Both the position numbers and the translations under genes were made by a program. From Parazoarcus communis (GTDB lineage: Bacteria > Pseudomonadota > Gammaproteobacteria > Burkholderiales > Rhodocyclaceae), in NCBI RefSeq assembly GCF_003111645.1, contig NZ_CP022187.1, positions 434,001 to 498,000 of the forward strand: 64,000 nucleotides of DNA, given 5' to 3'. Shown here in pieces: positions 1 through 8,639 of the stretch. The notes under the pieces were generated by a model, which saw nothing but the letters and a program-made list of their open reading frames with translations, searched no databases and was not told where the DNA came from. How positions within the stretch are numbered: position 1 is the stretch's first letter; each line of letters opens with the position of its first letter.

Positions 1-1
1 G

Positions 2-1564
2 AAGGCGGTGCGCGGGGTCGAGGAACTGGGCAAGGTGCTGCCGGTGTTTGCCGAGCGCTTGCCGGACTGGCCAGCGCCGGCCGCCGAGCGGGTGCCGGTG
101 TCGCAGTTGGTGCCGGGTGATCGCATCAGGGTGCGCCCGGGCGAAGTGATTCCGGCCGATGGTGTCGTGATCGACGGGCAGGGCGAAGCAAATGAAGCCT
201 TGCTGACCGGCGAGAGCCGACCGGTATCCAAGCACTTGGGTGATCTCGTCACCGGGGGCAGTATCAACATCTCCAGCCCGCTGGTGGTGAAGGTGGAGCA
301 CGTGGGCGACGAAACCCGCCTTGCCGCCATCTGTCGCCTGATGGAGCGGGCAGCGATCGAAAAACCTGCGATCGCCGCCCAGTCTGACCGGGTTGCGGTG
401 TATTTCATCGTCACCCTGCTCGTGCTCGCGGGAGCGACCGGCGTGGCGTGGTATTTCATCGATCCGCAGCGCGCGCTGTGGGTGTTTGTTTCCGTGCTGG
501 TGGTGGCCTGTCCGTGTGCGCTATCGCTTGCGACCCCGACCGCACTGACAGTGGCAACCGATTCCATGGCACGAATGGGGGTGCTGGTGACCCGAGGGCA
601 TGCGATTGAGACGCTTGCCCGCGCCAACCATTATCTGTTCGACAAGACCGGTACGCTCACCCAGGGCAAGATGAGTCTGGAGGAGGTCGTTCCGCTGTCG
701 TCCATGTCGACGCTCGAGCTCTGTGCGCTCGGTGCGGCGCTGGAGCAGGGGTCTGAGCACCCGATCGCGGCCGGCGTACGCGATGGCGCAGCCGAGGCCG
801 TGTTGCCGGCGGTCAGCGACGTTGTGGCGATAACGGGGCAGGGGCTTTCCGGCCGGTACGCGCAGGGCGAAGCGTGGATCGGACGCCCTGATTACGTTGC
901 CGGTTGTCTCGGCTTGCCCGTGCCTGCTGCACTCGATGGGCTTGAGCAGAAGGGCGGTACTGTCATTGCACTGGGGGGGAGCAGCGGCTGGCTGGGCCTT
1001 TTCCGCCTCGCCGATGTTCCGCGTGCAGAGGCCGCAACACTGACCCGCAAGCTCAACGACGCGCACGTTCCGATGACCGTACTGTCTGGCGATGCACCTC
1101 AGGTGGTCCGCGCGGTGGCGCATGATCTCGAGATTGGCGAGGCGCATGGCGGCATGACGCCGCAGGACAAGCAGGCCTTCATTGCCGACCTGCAGTCGCG
1201 CCCGGGTGTGGTCGTGGCCATGGTGGGTGACGGCGTCAATGATGCGCCGGTGCTGGCACAGGCGCACGTCTCGGTGGCGATGGGCGGGGGGACCGATCTG
1301 GCCCGCAACCAGGCGGACATCGTGCTGTTGAGCGAAAATCTGGCCGATCTCGGCGAGGGCGCCGATCTTGCACGCCGCACGCTGAGCATCATCCGTCAGA
1401 ACCTGTGGTGGTCGTTCGCGTACAACTTCACCTCTGTTCCACTGGCCATGGCCGGACTGGTGACGCCGTGGATGGCGGGCATCGGCATGGCTGGCAGCTC
1501 GCTGCTCGTGGTACTCAACGCATTGCGGCTGCAGCGACGGCCGCACAAGAGCAAAGGCAGGTAA
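2..1564 (+). CDS. ccoI: Copper-translocating P-type ATPase CcoI/FixI (5' end outside window)
   Basis: P1B-type ATPase that moves copper across the inner membrane for cbb3 oxidase assembly. The reading frame is open to the left edge, so the start, any N-terminal metal-binding domain and the first membrane helices are missing. Visible in order are the actuator TGES motif (about nt 206), the metal-site CPC in the membrane (about nt 509), the phosphorylation DKTGT loop (about nt 641) and the hinge GDGVND (about nt 1227), followed by the last two helices. Assignment as CcoI rather than CopA rests on its place directly before ccoS and the ccoNOQP operon; a second, CopA-type ATPase lies at 16.8 kb. 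The family role is established; the exact substrate here is inferred. Confidence 0.93.
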   Translation, partial: KAVRGVEELGKVLPVFAERLPDWPAPAAERVPVSQLVPGDRIRVRPGEVIPADGVVIDGQGEANEALLTGESRPVSKHLGDLVTGGSINISSPLVVKVEHVGDETRLAAICRLMERAAIEKPAIAAQSDRVAVYFIVTLLVLAGATGVAWYFIDPQRALWVFVSVLVVACPCALSLATPTALTVATDSMARMGVLVTRGHAIETLARANHYLFDKTGTLTQGKMSLEEVVPLSSMSTLELCALGAALEQGSEHPIAAGVRDGAAEAVLPAVSDVVAITGQGLSGRYAQGEAWIGRPDYVAGCLGLPVPAALDGLEQKGGTVIALGGSSGWLGLFRLADVPRAEAATLTRKLNDAHVPMTVLSGDAPQVVRAVAHDLEIGEAHGGMTPQDKQAFIADLQSRPGVVVAMVGDGVNDAPVLAQAHVSVAMGGGTDLARNQADIVLLSENLADLGEGADLARRTLSIIRQNLWWSFAYNFTSVPLAMAGLVTPWMAGIGMAGSSLLVVLNALRLQRRPHKSKGR

Positions 1565-1566
1565 GC

Positions 1567-1800
1567 GTGGAAAGTCTCTACATCCTGATTCCGCTGTCGG
1601 TGGTGCTGGTCTTTGTCATCGGCATGCTGTTCTGGTGGTCTCTGCGCAACGGACAGTACGACGATCTTGAAGGGCCGGCCTATCGACTCCTGATGGACGA
1701 CAAGGACGAACTTCCTGATGAGCGTTGCAATGCAGCAACTGAGGGACAGACCCGCACTGATGGCAAGATCGAAAAAACCGACAGCAATCAGGGGCATTAA
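1567..1800 (+). CDS. ccoS: Cbb3 oxidase maturation protein CcoS
   Basis: A 77-residue protein with a GTG start two bases after the ccoI stop. One N-terminal membrane helix (about residues 4-26, followed by WWSLRNGQYDDLEGPA) matches CcoS, a small protein needed for cofactor insertion into cbb3 oxidase. The run GQYDDLEGPA just after the helix is the family's hallmark. The hydrophilic tail after about residue 45 is longer than in many homologues and looks unconserved. The tight spacing to ccoI implies one transcript. A longer reading of this frame would start inside ccoI and is unlikely. Confidence 0.92.
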   Translation: MESLYILIPLSVVLVFVIGMLFWWSLRNGQYDDLEGPAYRLLMDDKDELPDERCNAATEGQTRTDGKIEKTDSNQGH

Positions 1801-1811
1801 GCGTTACCCGT

Positions 1812-1825
1812 TTGATCTAGGTCAA
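1812..1825 (+). promoter_or_regulatory. FNR box upstream of a gene-free transcript
   Basis: TTGATCTAGGTCAA, one mismatch from the FNR/Anr consensus TTGAT-N4-ATCAA. A -10-like CATAAT lies at 1847-1852, which puts the expected start near 1860, about 41.5 bp from the box centre as in class II FNR promoters. No gene begins behind it before a terminator at 1932-1960. Confidence 0.75.
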
Positions 1826-1859
1826 CGGACGCTTTGAGGCAGTAGGCATAATGCCGACA

Positions 1860-1960
1860 TGGTTTTCGGATGTGCGCAGTGACGAACTGCGGTGATCTGA
1901 AAGGGTATTTTTGTCTCTCTGTTGGGGTTGGGGGTGCGTTCAAGACGCACCCTTTTTTTT
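1860..1960 (+). ncRNA. Candidate FNR-activated small RNA
   Basis: About 100 nt between a class II-spaced FNR promoter and a strong intrinsic terminator, with no convincing coding sequence. A first small hairpin (CGCAG/CTGCG, about 1876-1892) is followed by an unpaired stretch rich in T and G (about 1900-1931) and then the terminator stem. This order (hairpin, single-stranded seed-like region, terminator with eight Ts) is typical of Hfq-type sRNAs such as FnrS in enterics and AniS in Neisseria. No sequence homology to these is claimed. Boundaries are inferred from the promoter and terminator only. Confidence 0.55.
1932..1960 (+). terminator. Rho-independent terminator of the candidate sRNA
   Basis: Perfect 8-bp stem GGGTGCGT/ACGCACCC with a 5-nt loop, followed by eight Ts. 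It lies 130 bp after ccoS and separates ccoIS from the ccoN promoter. Confidence 0.85.
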
Positions 1961-2061
1961 CGCCTGTACCCGATCGGTGCGCAGTATTCTGCCGTATACC
2001 GCTGAAATGCCCCGATCCGGTGCCTGCGTGCTTTCCCCGACCCGTGCGGTGCAATACAATG

Positions 2062-2075
2062 TTGATCTGTGTCAA
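2062..2075 (+). promoter_or_regulatory. FNR box of the ccoNOQP promoter
   Basis: TTGATCTGTGTCAA, same half-sites as the box at 1812. A -10-like TATCCT at 2097-2102 places the start near 2110, about 41.5 bp from the box centre, leaving a 70-nt leader before ccoN. This fits oxygen-limited activation of cbb3 oxidase by FNR/Anr. Confidence 0.85.
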
Positions 2076-2178
2076 ATTGTAGATCCGGTCGAGCGGTATC
2101 CTTGCCGCGGATGACGAGTTACATGCCGTGATCTGAACAGTTGTACCAAGGGGTTTTTAATCAAAGAGGTGATTTCAC

Positions 2179-3609
2179 ATGCAATCGCAAGCGACTTATA
2201 ACTACAAAGTCGTGCGCCAGTTCACCATCATGACGGTGGTGTGGGGCATCGTGGGCATGCTGGTCGGTGTCATTGCCGCAGCACAGCTCGTGTGGCCTGA
2301 ACTGAACGTGCACGAGTTCCTGCACTTTGGCAGGTTGCGTCCGCTGCATACCAACGCGGTCATTTTCGCTTTTGGCGGATGCGCGTTGTTTGCAACGTCC
2401 TACTACGTTGTGCAGCGTACCTGTCATACCAAGTTGTTTGCGCCTGCACTCGCCGGTTTCACCTTCTGGGGCTGGCAGCTGGTCATCGTTCTGGCCGCAA
2501 TCACCCTGCCACTGGGTTACACCCAGGGTAAGGAGTACGCCGAGCTCGAGTGGCCGATCGACCTGCTGATCGCCGTGGTGTGGGTGTCCTACGCCGTTGT
2601 GTTCTTCGGCACGATCGCCAAGCGCAAGATCAGCCACATTTACGTGGCGAACTGGTTCTTCGGCGCCTTCATCCTGACCGTCGCGCTGCTGCACATCGTC
2701 AATAGCGCTGCCATCCCGGTGTCCTTCATGGGCATGAAGTCCTACTCGGCCTATGCCGGTGTCCAGGATGCGATGATCCAGTGGTGGTACGGCCACAACG
2801 CGGTGGGCTTCTTCCTGACCGCCGGCTTCCTCGGCATGATGTACTACTTCGTGCCCAAGCAGGCTGAGCGTCCGGTCTATTCCTATCGCCTCTCCGTGGT
2901 TCACTTCTGGGCACTGATCTTCACCTACATGTGGGCGGGTCCGCACCACCTGCACTACACCGCGCTGCCTGACTGGACCCAGTCTGTCGGCATGGTGTTC
3001 TCGCTCATCCTGCTGGCTCCGTCCTGGGGTGGCATGATCAACGGCATCATGACCCTGTCGGGCGCCTGGCATAAGCTGCGTACCGACCCGATCCTGAAGT
3101 TCCTGGTCACCTCGCTGTCGTTCTACGGCATGTCCACGTTCGAAGGTCCGATGATGTCGGTCAAGACCGTGAATGCGCTGTCGCACTACACCGACTGGAC
3201 CGTTGGTCACGTGCATTCCGGCGCACTGGGCTGGGTTGCGATGATCTCGATCGGTGCGGTGTACTTCCTGTTGCCGCGTCTGTACGGCAAGACCGAGATG
3301 TACAGCACCAAGCTGATCAACACCCACTTCTGGATTGCGACCATCGGTATCGTGCTGTACATCGCCTCGCTGTGGGTTGCCGGTGTGATGCAGGGCCTGA
3401 TGTGGCGTGCAACCAACGCGGACGGCACCCTGACCTACTCGTTTGTTGAGAGCGTCAAGGCCAGCTACCCGTTCTGGACGATCCGTCTGGTGGGTGGCGC
3501 CCTGTTCCTGGCTGGCATGGTGATCATGTTCTACAACATGGTGAAGACCATCGCCGGTGAGAAGGCATACAACGCGCCCGTGATTGCACCTGCGGCTGCA
3601 CACGCCTAA
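2179..3609 (+). CDS. ccoN: Cbb3-type cytochrome c oxidase subunit I
   Basis: Catalytic, proton-pumping heme-copper subunit of the high-affinity cbb3 oxidase in the inner membrane. The 476 residues form about 12 membrane helices. Visible ligands include the His of RPLHTNA for low-spin heme, the WYGHNAVGF helix with the CuB histidine, the HHLHY pair of CuB histidines, and the HVHSGALGW segment for the heme pair. The start is the ATG after AGAGGTG. It is first in ccoNOQP; the ccoO gene follows after 15 bp. Confidence 0.98.
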   Translation: MQSQATYNYKVVRQFTIMTVVWGIVGMLVGVIAAAQLVWPELNVHEFLHFGRLRPLHTNAVIFAFGGCALFATSYYVVQRTCHTKLFAPALAGFTFWGWQLVIVLAAITLPLGYTQGKEYAELEWPIDLLIAVVWVSYAVVFFGTIAKRKISHIYVANWFFGAFILTVALLHIVNSAAIPVSFMGMKSYSAYAGVQDAMIQWWYGHNAVGFFLTAGFLGMMYYFVPKQAERPVYSYRLSVVHFWALIFTYMWAGPHHLHYTALPDWTQSVGMVFSLILLAPSWGGMINGIMTLSGAWHKLRTDPILKFLVTSLSFYGMSTFEGPMMSVKTVNALSHYTDWTVGHVHSGALGWVAMISIGAVYFLLPRLYGKTEMYSTKLINTHFWIATIGIVLYIASLWVAGVMQGLMWRATNADGTLTYSFVESVKASYPFWTIRLVGGALFLAGMVIMFYNMVKTIAGEKAYNAPVIAPAAAHA

Positions 3610-3624
3610 GCGGAGAACAAGAAC

Positions 3625-4260
3625 ATGGCTCAATCGAAACACGAAAAGATCGAACGTAACGTATTCCTGATGATCGTCCTTACGCTGATGACTGTCAGCG
3701 TGGGTGGTCTGGTGGAAATCGTTCCGCTCTTCTTCCAGCACACCACCACGTCACCGATCGATTACAAGGGCAACGAGCTCAATGTAAAGCCGTACGATCC
3801 GGTGCGCCTGGTCGGTCGTGACATCTACATCCGCGAAGGCTGCTACAACTGCCACTCGCAGATGATCCGTCCCTTCCGTGCAGAGACCGAGCGTTATGGT
3901 CACTACTCGGTCGCGGGTGAGTACATCTACGACCATCCTTTCCAGTGGGGCTCCAAGCGTACCGGTCCTGACTTGGCTCGCGTCGGCGGTCGTTATTCCG
4001 ACGAATGGCAGAAGGTTCACCTGCTGAACCCGCGCGACGTCGTGCCCGAGTCGAACATGCCAGCCTTCCCATGGCTTGATCGCCCGGTCAAGGGTGACGA
4101 TATCCAGGACAAGATGCGTGCTCTGAACAAGGTCGGCCTGCACAAGTACAGCGACGAGGAAATCGCCGCCGCGCCTGCCGCCCTCGAGGGCAAAACCGAG
4201 CTTGATGCGGTGGTTGCCTACCTTCAGGGTATGGGTACCGCACTTAAGAACGTAAGGTAA
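3625..4260 (+). CDS. ccoO: Cbb3-type cytochrome c oxidase subunit II (monoheme)
   Basis: Membrane-anchored monoheme cytochrome c that passes electrons to CcoN. It has 211 residues, one N-terminal helix (about 13-36), then a periplasmic domain with a single heme site CYNCH at residues 73-77 and the distal methionine in SNMPAFPWL. It is of normal family length. A GGAG ribosome site stands before the ATG, and it is cotranscribed with ccoN and ccoQ. Confidence 0.98.
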   Translation: MAQSKHEKIERNVFLMIVLTLMTVSVGGLVEIVPLFFQHTTTSPIDYKGNELNVKPYDPVRLVGRDIYIREGCYNCHSQMIRPFRAETERYGHYSVAGEYIYDHPFQWGSKRTGPDLARVGGRYSDEWQKVHLLNPRDVVPESNMPAFPWLDRPVKGDDIQDKMRALNKVGLHKYSDEEIAAAPAALEGKTELDAVVAYLQGMGTALKNVR

Positions 4261-4276
4261 GGAAAGAGGACGCGCC

Positions 4277-4465
4277 GTGGAAATCAACGACCTGAGAATC
4301 ATCGTAACAGTCCTGGGCTTTGTCTGTTTTCTGGGGATTTGTGCCTGGGCATACAGCCGTCACGCCAAGACTGGTTTCGATGAGGCGGCGCGCCTGCCCC
4401 TGACCGATGACGATCTGCCGGTTTCGAATGACCGGCTGGAAAAGGAAGGAAAAACAAATGGCTGA
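4277..4465 (+). CDS. ccoQ: Cbb3-type oxidase small subunit CcoQ
   Basis: A 62-residue protein with a GTG start after GGAAAGAGG. One membrane helix (about residues 8-27) is followed by a polar cytoplasmic tail, as in CcoQ/FixQ, the small subunit that stabilises the complex. Its stop codon lies inside the start of ccoP (8-bp overlap), which implies translational coupling. Confidence 0.93.
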   Translation: MEINDLRIIVTVLGFVCFLGICAWAYSRHAKTGFDEAARLPLTDDDLPVSNDRLEKEGKTNG

Positions 4466-5354
4466 CTTTATCAGCGGTTTCTGGAACATGTACGTGATGG
4501 GTCTCGTGGCCCTGAGCATCCTGTTCTGTATTTTCGTGCTGGTCTCGAACATGACCAAGCGCGAGCCGGGCGAAGTCAAACTGCACGGTCACGTGTGGGA
4601 TGAGACCCTCGCGGAATACAACAACCCGCTTCCGCGCTGGTGGTTGTATCTGTTCTGGATCACCATCGTTTTCGGCATCGTGTACCTCGTGATCTACCCC
4701 GGCTTCGGCAATCACAACGCCGATCGCGGTGAGCACAGCCAGTACTATGCAGAAATGAAGGCCGCCGACGAGAAGTACGGCCCCATCTTTGCCAAGTACC
4801 AGGACATGGATCTCATGGCCGTTGCGGCGGATCCCGAAGCCAACGCGATGGGCAAGCGCATGTTCCTGACCTACTGTGCGCAGTGTCACGGCTCTGCTGC
4901 TCAGGGTGCCAAGGGCTTCCCGAACCTGACCGACGACGAATGGAACTGGGGCGGTGAGCCCGACACCGTCAAGACCACCATTATGGGTGGGCGCATGGGC
5001 GTGATGCCGGCTTTCGGTGCCGCGCTTGGCGGTGAGGGTGTCAAGGACGTTGCAAACTACGTCCGCTCGCTCTCGAACCTGGCTCACGATTCTCTGCGCG
5101 CCCAGCGTGGCAAGGAAGTCTTCGATACGAACTGCGTGGCGTGTCACGGTGCGGATGGCAAGGGCAACCCGATGCTGGGTGCGGTCAACCTGACCAACAA
5201 ATCATGGCTGTATGGTTCGTCCGAAGCGACGATCATCGAAACCGTGACCAACGGTCGTCAAAACCAGATGCCTGCATTCCAGGAGTTCCTTGGCGATGCC
5301 AAAGTTCATCTCCTCGCAGCATATGTGTTGAGTCTTAGCAAGGAACAGAAGTAA
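4458..5354 (+). CDS. ccoP: Cbb3-type cytochrome c oxidase subunit III (diheme)
   Basis: Diheme cytochrome c, the electron entry subunit of cbb3 oxidase. It has 298 residues from the ATG overlapping ccoQ, preceded by an AAGGAAGG ribosome site. Two membrane helices (about 8-30 and 62-82) show the longer, two-helix CcoP architecture. Heme sites are CAQCH at 140-144 and CVACH at 226-230, each followed by a methionine ligand region. An in-frame upstream ATG at 4407 lies inside ccoQ and is not supported. A strong terminator follows. Confidence 0.98.
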   Translation: MADFISGFWNMYVMGLVALSILFCIFVLVSNMTKREPGEVKLHGHVWDETLAEYNNPLPRWWLYLFWITIVFGIVYLVIYPGFGNHNADRGEHSQYYAEMKAADEKYGPIFAKYQDMDLMAVAADPEANAMGKRMFLTYCAQCHGSAAQGAKGFPNLTDDEWNWGGEPDTVKTTIMGGRMGVMPAFGAALGGEGVKDVANYVRSLSNLAHDSLRAQRGKEVFDTNCVACHGADGKGNPMLGAVNLTNKSWLYGSSEATIIETVTNGRQNQMPAFQEFLGDAKVHLLAAYVLSLSKEQK

Positions 5355-5361
5355 GTAGTGC

Positions 5362-5394
5362 GCTCCGGGGGCTTATGCCCCCGGAGCTGTTTTC
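5362..5394 (+). terminator. Terminator of ccoNOQP
   Basis: Perfect 11-bp stem GCTCCGGGGGC/GCCCCCGGAGC with a TTAT loop, followed by TGTTTTC. It separates ccoNOQP from ccoG. Confidence 0.85.
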
Positions 5395-5429
5395 AATCAT
5401 AAAAATAAGAATCCACTAATAAAGCGATC

Positions 5430-6857
5430 ATGAACAGCACAGCCCCGAACTCTCAAGCCAAGGTCCCACCTCCACCACCTGAACAGGATTCCCTGTACGC
5501 GGTACGACAGAAGGTCTACATGCGCGCGGTTACGGGCATCTTTGCAAACTGGCGATGGGCGCTCGTCTGGTTTACCCAGATCCTCTTTTACGGATTGCCC
5601 TGGTTGATGTGGAACGATCGGCAGGCTGTTCTGCTGCATCTGACAGAGCGAAAGTTCTATATCTTCGGCTGGGTGTTCTGGCCGCAGGACGTGTTCTTCC
5701 TGGCAATCCTGCTGATCATTTCCGCTTACGGTCTGTTCTTCTTCACTGCGATTGCCGGTCGCCTCTGGTGTGGCTACGCGTGCCCGCAGACGGTGTACAC
5801 CGAAATCTTCATGTGGATCGAGCAGAAGATCGAGGGTGACCGCAACAAGCGAATCAAGCTCGACAAGGCGCCGCTGAGCGCGAAAAAGGTCGGGATCAAG
5901 CTGGCCAAGTACGGTGCGTGGGCCGCGGTCTCGATCTGGACCGGATTTACCTTTGTCGCCTATTTCTCGCCGCTCAGCGAGTTGCTGCAGTCGGCCACGA
6001 CCTTGAGCTTCGGCCCGTGGGAGCTGTTCTGGATCCTGTTCTACGGTGGTTTCACCTACCTGTTTGCAGGGGTCATGCGTGAACAGGTGTGCAAGTACAT
6101 GTGCCCGTACGCCCGTTTCCAGAGCGTGATGTTCGACCCCGATACACTGGTCATTACCTATGACGACGCACGTGGCGAACCGCGTGGTCCGCGCAAGAAA
6201 GGTGCTGATCCGAAAACACTCGACAAGGGCGATTGCGTCGATTGCGGTATCTGTGTCCAGGTCTGTCCGACGGGTATCGACATTCGTCAGGGCATGCAGT
6301 ACGAGTGCATCGGTTGTGCTGCCTGTATCGACGCCTGTGATCAGGTCATGGACAAGATGGAGTATCCGCGGGGGCTGATTCGCTATTCGACCGAGAATGC
6401 GATCAAGAAGGGCTGGGGCAACAAGGAAATCATTGCCCACGTGTTCCGGCCGCGCACGCTGATCTACGGTTCGGTCCTGATCCTCATCAGTCTCGCCTTC
6501 GTCTGGGCGCTCGCTACGCGTGACCCCTTGCGAGTCGATGTGATCCGCGATCGCGCGTCGCTTGCCCGTGAAATCGAAGGCGGCATGATCGAAAACGTGT
6601 ACCAGCTCCAGGTGATGAACATGACGGAGAAGGCGCGTACCTTCGTGTTTTCGGCCGCGGGACTGGAAGGTATCGCCATTGGTGGCGAGCATCGCATGGA
6701 AGTTGGCTCTGCCGGCACGCAAGCGGTGACCCTGCAGGTCCATGTCCCGTATGATTCGGGCAAGCCCGGCGCGAACGAAGTCTTCTTCGAGGTCTACCCT
6801 GAAGATGAACCGAGTCTCAAGCTGCGCGAGAAGACAACATTCCTGTTCCCTCGCTGA
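5430..6857 (+). CDS. ccoG: Cbb3 oxidase assembly ferredoxin-like protein CcoG
   Basis: Membrane iron-sulfur protein (FixG/RdxA family) associated with cbb3 oxidase biogenesis; the family acts in copper reduction for CuB insertion. It has 475 residues, about five membrane helices with a GYACPQTVYTE segment typical of the family, two 4Fe-4S motifs (C269, C272, C275, C279 and C293, C296, C299, C303), a further helix around residue 345, and a C-terminal Ig-like periplasmic domain. No FNR box or good ribosome site was seen in the 35-bp gap after the terminator. The next gene, ccoH, follows after 12 bp. Confidence 0.96.
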   Translation: MNSTAPNSQAKVPPPPPEQDSLYAVRQKVYMRAVTGIFANWRWALVWFTQILFYGLPWLMWNDRQAVLLHLTERKFYIFGWVFWPQDVFFLAILLIISAYGLFFFTAIAGRLWCGYACPQTVYTEIFMWIEQKIEGDRNKRIKLDKAPLSAKKVGIKLAKYGAWAAVSIWTGFTFVAYFSPLSELLQSATTLSFGPWELFWILFYGGFTYLFAGVMREQVCKYMCPYARFQSVMFDPDTLVITYDDARGEPRGPRKKGADPKTLDKGDCVDCGICVQVCPTGIDIRQGMQYECIGCAACIDACDQVMDKMEYPRGLIRYSTENAIKKGWGNKEIIAHVFRPRTLIYGSVLILISLAFVWALATRDPLRVDVIRDRASLAREIEGGMIENVYQLQVMNMTEKARTFVFSAAGLEGIAIGGEHRMEVGSAGTQAVTLQVHVPYDSGKPGANEVFFEVYPEDEPSLKLREKTTFLFPR

Positions 6858-6869
6858 GACTTCCTGACA

Positions 6870-7382
6870 ATGAGTGTATTTGTGTCCGACAAGAAACCCG
6901 ACCCCTGGTACAAGCAGGGCTGGCCCTGGTTCCTGATCGCGTTGCCGGCAACCGCAGTTGTCGCCGGTACCATCACCATGGTGATCGCAGTCAGAACCTG
7001 GGACGGGCTGGTCGTTGATGATTACTACAAAGAGGGCAAGGCGATCGTTCAGACGATCGGCCGCACCGAGCGGGCACGTGAGCTGGGGCTGAAGGCCCTG
7101 GTTCAGGTGCGCAGCGAATCGGTACGCATCGAGGTGGCGGCTGCCGACATCGACAACGTACCCGGTGTCATTCACCTCACGATTGCGCATCCGACCCAGG
7201 GCGGGTCCGATCAGGAACTGGTCCTGAACGGGCAGGGTGGCGTGTTCGAGGGCGCTGTGGCGCCCCTGAGTACGGGCCGCTGGTTGTTTCAAATCGAAAA
7301 TGAGTCCCGCAGCTGGCGCATGAACGGGGCCGCTTACCTCCCGACAGAGACGGAAATCAGGATTGATCCATCTGGTTCTTAA
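6870..7382 (+). CDS. ccoH: FixH/CcoH family cbb3 assembly protein
   Basis: A 170-residue protein with one membrane helix (about 18-42) and a periplasmic domain. The GLVVDDYYKEGKA segment after the helix is the FixH family signature. CcoH/FixH proteins assist assembly or copper loading of cbb3 oxidase. It sits 12 bp after ccoG and is probably cotranscribed. Its place before two further small membrane proteins suggests that those may share the operon. Confidence 0.92.
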   Translation: MSVFVSDKKPDPWYKQGWPWFLIALPATAVVAGTITMVIAVRTWDGLVVDDYYKEGKAIVQTIGRTERARELGLKALVQVRSESVRIEVAAADIDNVPGVIHLTIAHPTQGGSDQELVLNGQGGVFEGAVAPLSTGRWLFQIENESRSWRMNGAAYLPTETEIRIDPSGS

Positions 7383-7405
7383 CCCGTCGAAGAAGGAGTC
7401 TCATC

Positions 7406-7561
7406 ATGGCCTGGAATGAATTGTTCAGCACCGATATCGGTCTGCTCAGTCTGTTTACCATCGGTTTTGTACTGGCGATGGCGGTGTACATTTATCGTTT
7501 TGCAAAACGGCATATTGCCGAGGATGAGCAAAAAGAGAGAACATTGGGGCACCATTCGTAA
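7406..7561 (+). CDS. Small single-helix membrane protein (DUF3149-like)
   Basis: A 51-residue reading frame with a strong AAGGAG ribosome site 6 nt before the ATG. It begins MAWNELFSTDIGLLSL, has one hydrophobic helix (about 13-33) and a charged tail. This resembles the short DUF3149 family, which I recall as conserved in beta- and gammaproteobacteria; function is unknown. It lies 23 bp after ccoH, so a role with the cbb3 oxidase is possible, but this is only a guess from position. Confidence 0.78.
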   Translation: MAWNELFSTDIGLLSLFTIGFVLAMAVYIYRFAKRHIAEDEQKERTLGHHS

Positions 7562-7699
7562 TTCAATGAGTTGGCTGGCTGTAGTCGCCAAACGCAGGCT
7601 GGCACAAATCGATTCCTGCTGGCTTGCGTAGTGCTGCTACCAGTGCGTGTCAGACGCTGGAGCAGGTCCCGTTTCATGGCACGGTAAGGAGGAGTTTCC

Positions 7700-7945
7700 A
7701 TGCAGAAATTGATTCAGGTTCTGTGGCCGTCTTTTCTGGTGGCCGGCGTGGTGGAGGCGATATTCTTTACCGTGATCAACCCTCGGGAGCTGTATTTTTT
7801 CGGGTCGCCGGTTCATCTCGACATGCTGGCGACCTATTCCATCGGGTTCTTCGCGTTCTGGCTGATCTGTGCGGCATCGAGCCTGACAACGGTCTATTTT
7901 CAACGCACTGCGGCGGAAATCAATCACCTCGAGTCAAAGCAGTAG
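7700..7945 (+). CDS. Small two-helix membrane protein, unknown function
   Basis: An 81-residue protein with AAGGAGG 8 nt before its ATG. Two hydrophobic segments (about 7-25 and 43-68) are separated by a polar loop with NPRELYFFG. I do not assign a family with certainty; similar short proteins occur near respiratory genes in Rhodocyclales. It is 138 bp after the preceding small gene, a gap in which I see no promoter or terminator. A bidirectional terminator follows after about 75 bp, so it is the last gene of the cco region. Confidence 0.7.
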   Translation: MQKLIQVLWPSFLVAGVVEAIFFTVINPRELYFFGSPVHLDMLATYSIGFFAFWLICAASSLTTVYFQRTAAEINHLESKQ

Positions 7946-8020
7946 CCGGTCTGCGCTGGCCGTGACCTGAGCCGCGCCCGGTTGGAGCGCTTCATGGTTT
8001 CCGCAGGAAAGCGTGGAGCA

Positions 8021-8060
8021 AAAAGGGAACGGCCCGCACAGCGGGCCGTTCCCTTTTTTG
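8021..8060. terminator. Bidirectional terminator between the cco region and uspA
   Basis: Long perfect stem (AAAAGGGAACGGCCCGC and its complement) with an ACA loop; A-tract on one side and T-tract on the other, so it can end transcripts from both convergent genes. Confidence 0.9.
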
Positions 8061-8074
8061 CTGGATAGCTGCTT

Positions 8075-8518
8075 TCAGCGGTAGACCAGTACCGGCGTCG
8101 TACCGTGTGTCAGCACTTTCTGTGTTTCGCTTCCGAGCAGCAGGCCCGCGATGCCTTTGCGCCCGTGAGAAGCCATGAAAATCAGATCGCAGCCGTGGCG
8201 TTCCGCTGCGTCGATGATTGCCTCATAGGGCACCTCATTGACCAGCGTGTCGGTTGCGGCGAGAACACCGGATGCATCCGCCACTGCTTTCGCGCTCGCC
8301 AGAATGCGTTCGGCTTCCTGTTGTGCCGACTTGGCGAACTGCTCGGGCGTGGTGGGGTCTATGAGAGCACCTTCGCCGTAAATCGGCATCGGGAAATCCG
8401 GTTGGGCGTAGAAAAAGGTGATTCGTGCGCCCGCATCTTTGGCGAAGGACACAGCACGTGATACGGTGCCTTCAGAAAGGGGCGAGCCGTCGGTAGGTAC
8501 GAGAATATGTTTGAACAT
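8075..8518 (-). CDS. Universal stress protein, UspA family
   Basis: Cytoplasmic UspA-fold protein of 147 residues starting MFKHILVPTDGS; the start was chosen at 8518 because GGAG lies 7 nt upstream. The C-terminal ATP-loop reads ASHG-x9-GS, i.e. the G2xG9xGS motif with the first Gly as Ala, a common variant. A textbook class II FNR promoter is seen: FNR box 8581-8594, perfect TATAAT at 8556-8551 on this strand. It is therefore likely induced when oxygen is short, as known for USPs in other anaerobes (for example Pseudomonas under Anr). Confidence 0.93.
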   Translation of the reverse strand: MFKHILVPTDGSPLSEGTVSRAVSFAKDAGARITFFYAQPDFPMPIYGEGALIDPTTPEQFAKSAQQEAERILASAKAVADASGVLAATDTLVNEVPYEAIIDAAERHGCDLIFMASHGRKGIAGLLLGSETQKVLTHGTTPVLVYR

Positions 8519-8580
8519 GTAAGTACTCCATGGGTCGCGGTGTGTATCCAATTATAGCCACCGATGCATCGCTCCCGGGC

Positions 8581-8594
8581 TTGATCAGGGTCAA
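8581..8594. promoter_or_regulatory. FNR box between uspA and the MBL-fold gene
   Basis: TTGATCAGGGTCAA, centre 8587.5. On the minus strand a perfect TATAAT (8556-8551) follows at the right distance for a start at about 8546 (-41.5). Toward the plus strand only a poor -10 (TGTTAT, 8622-8627) is seen, so control of the MBL-fold gene is possible but not shown. Confidence 0.85.
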
Positions 8595-8639
8595 CCCCGC
8601 ATCAGACGGGAAGGTTGATGCTGTTATCGGAGGTGCATC

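Noticed and set aside
2161-3741. 526-codon reading frame on the minus strand opposite ccoN
   Set aside because: His/Arg/Gly-rich shadow of a well-supported gene; no ribosome site or family.
5397-7292. 631-codon minus-strand frame opposite ccoG-ccoH
   Set aside because: Codon-bias shadow of two clear genes.
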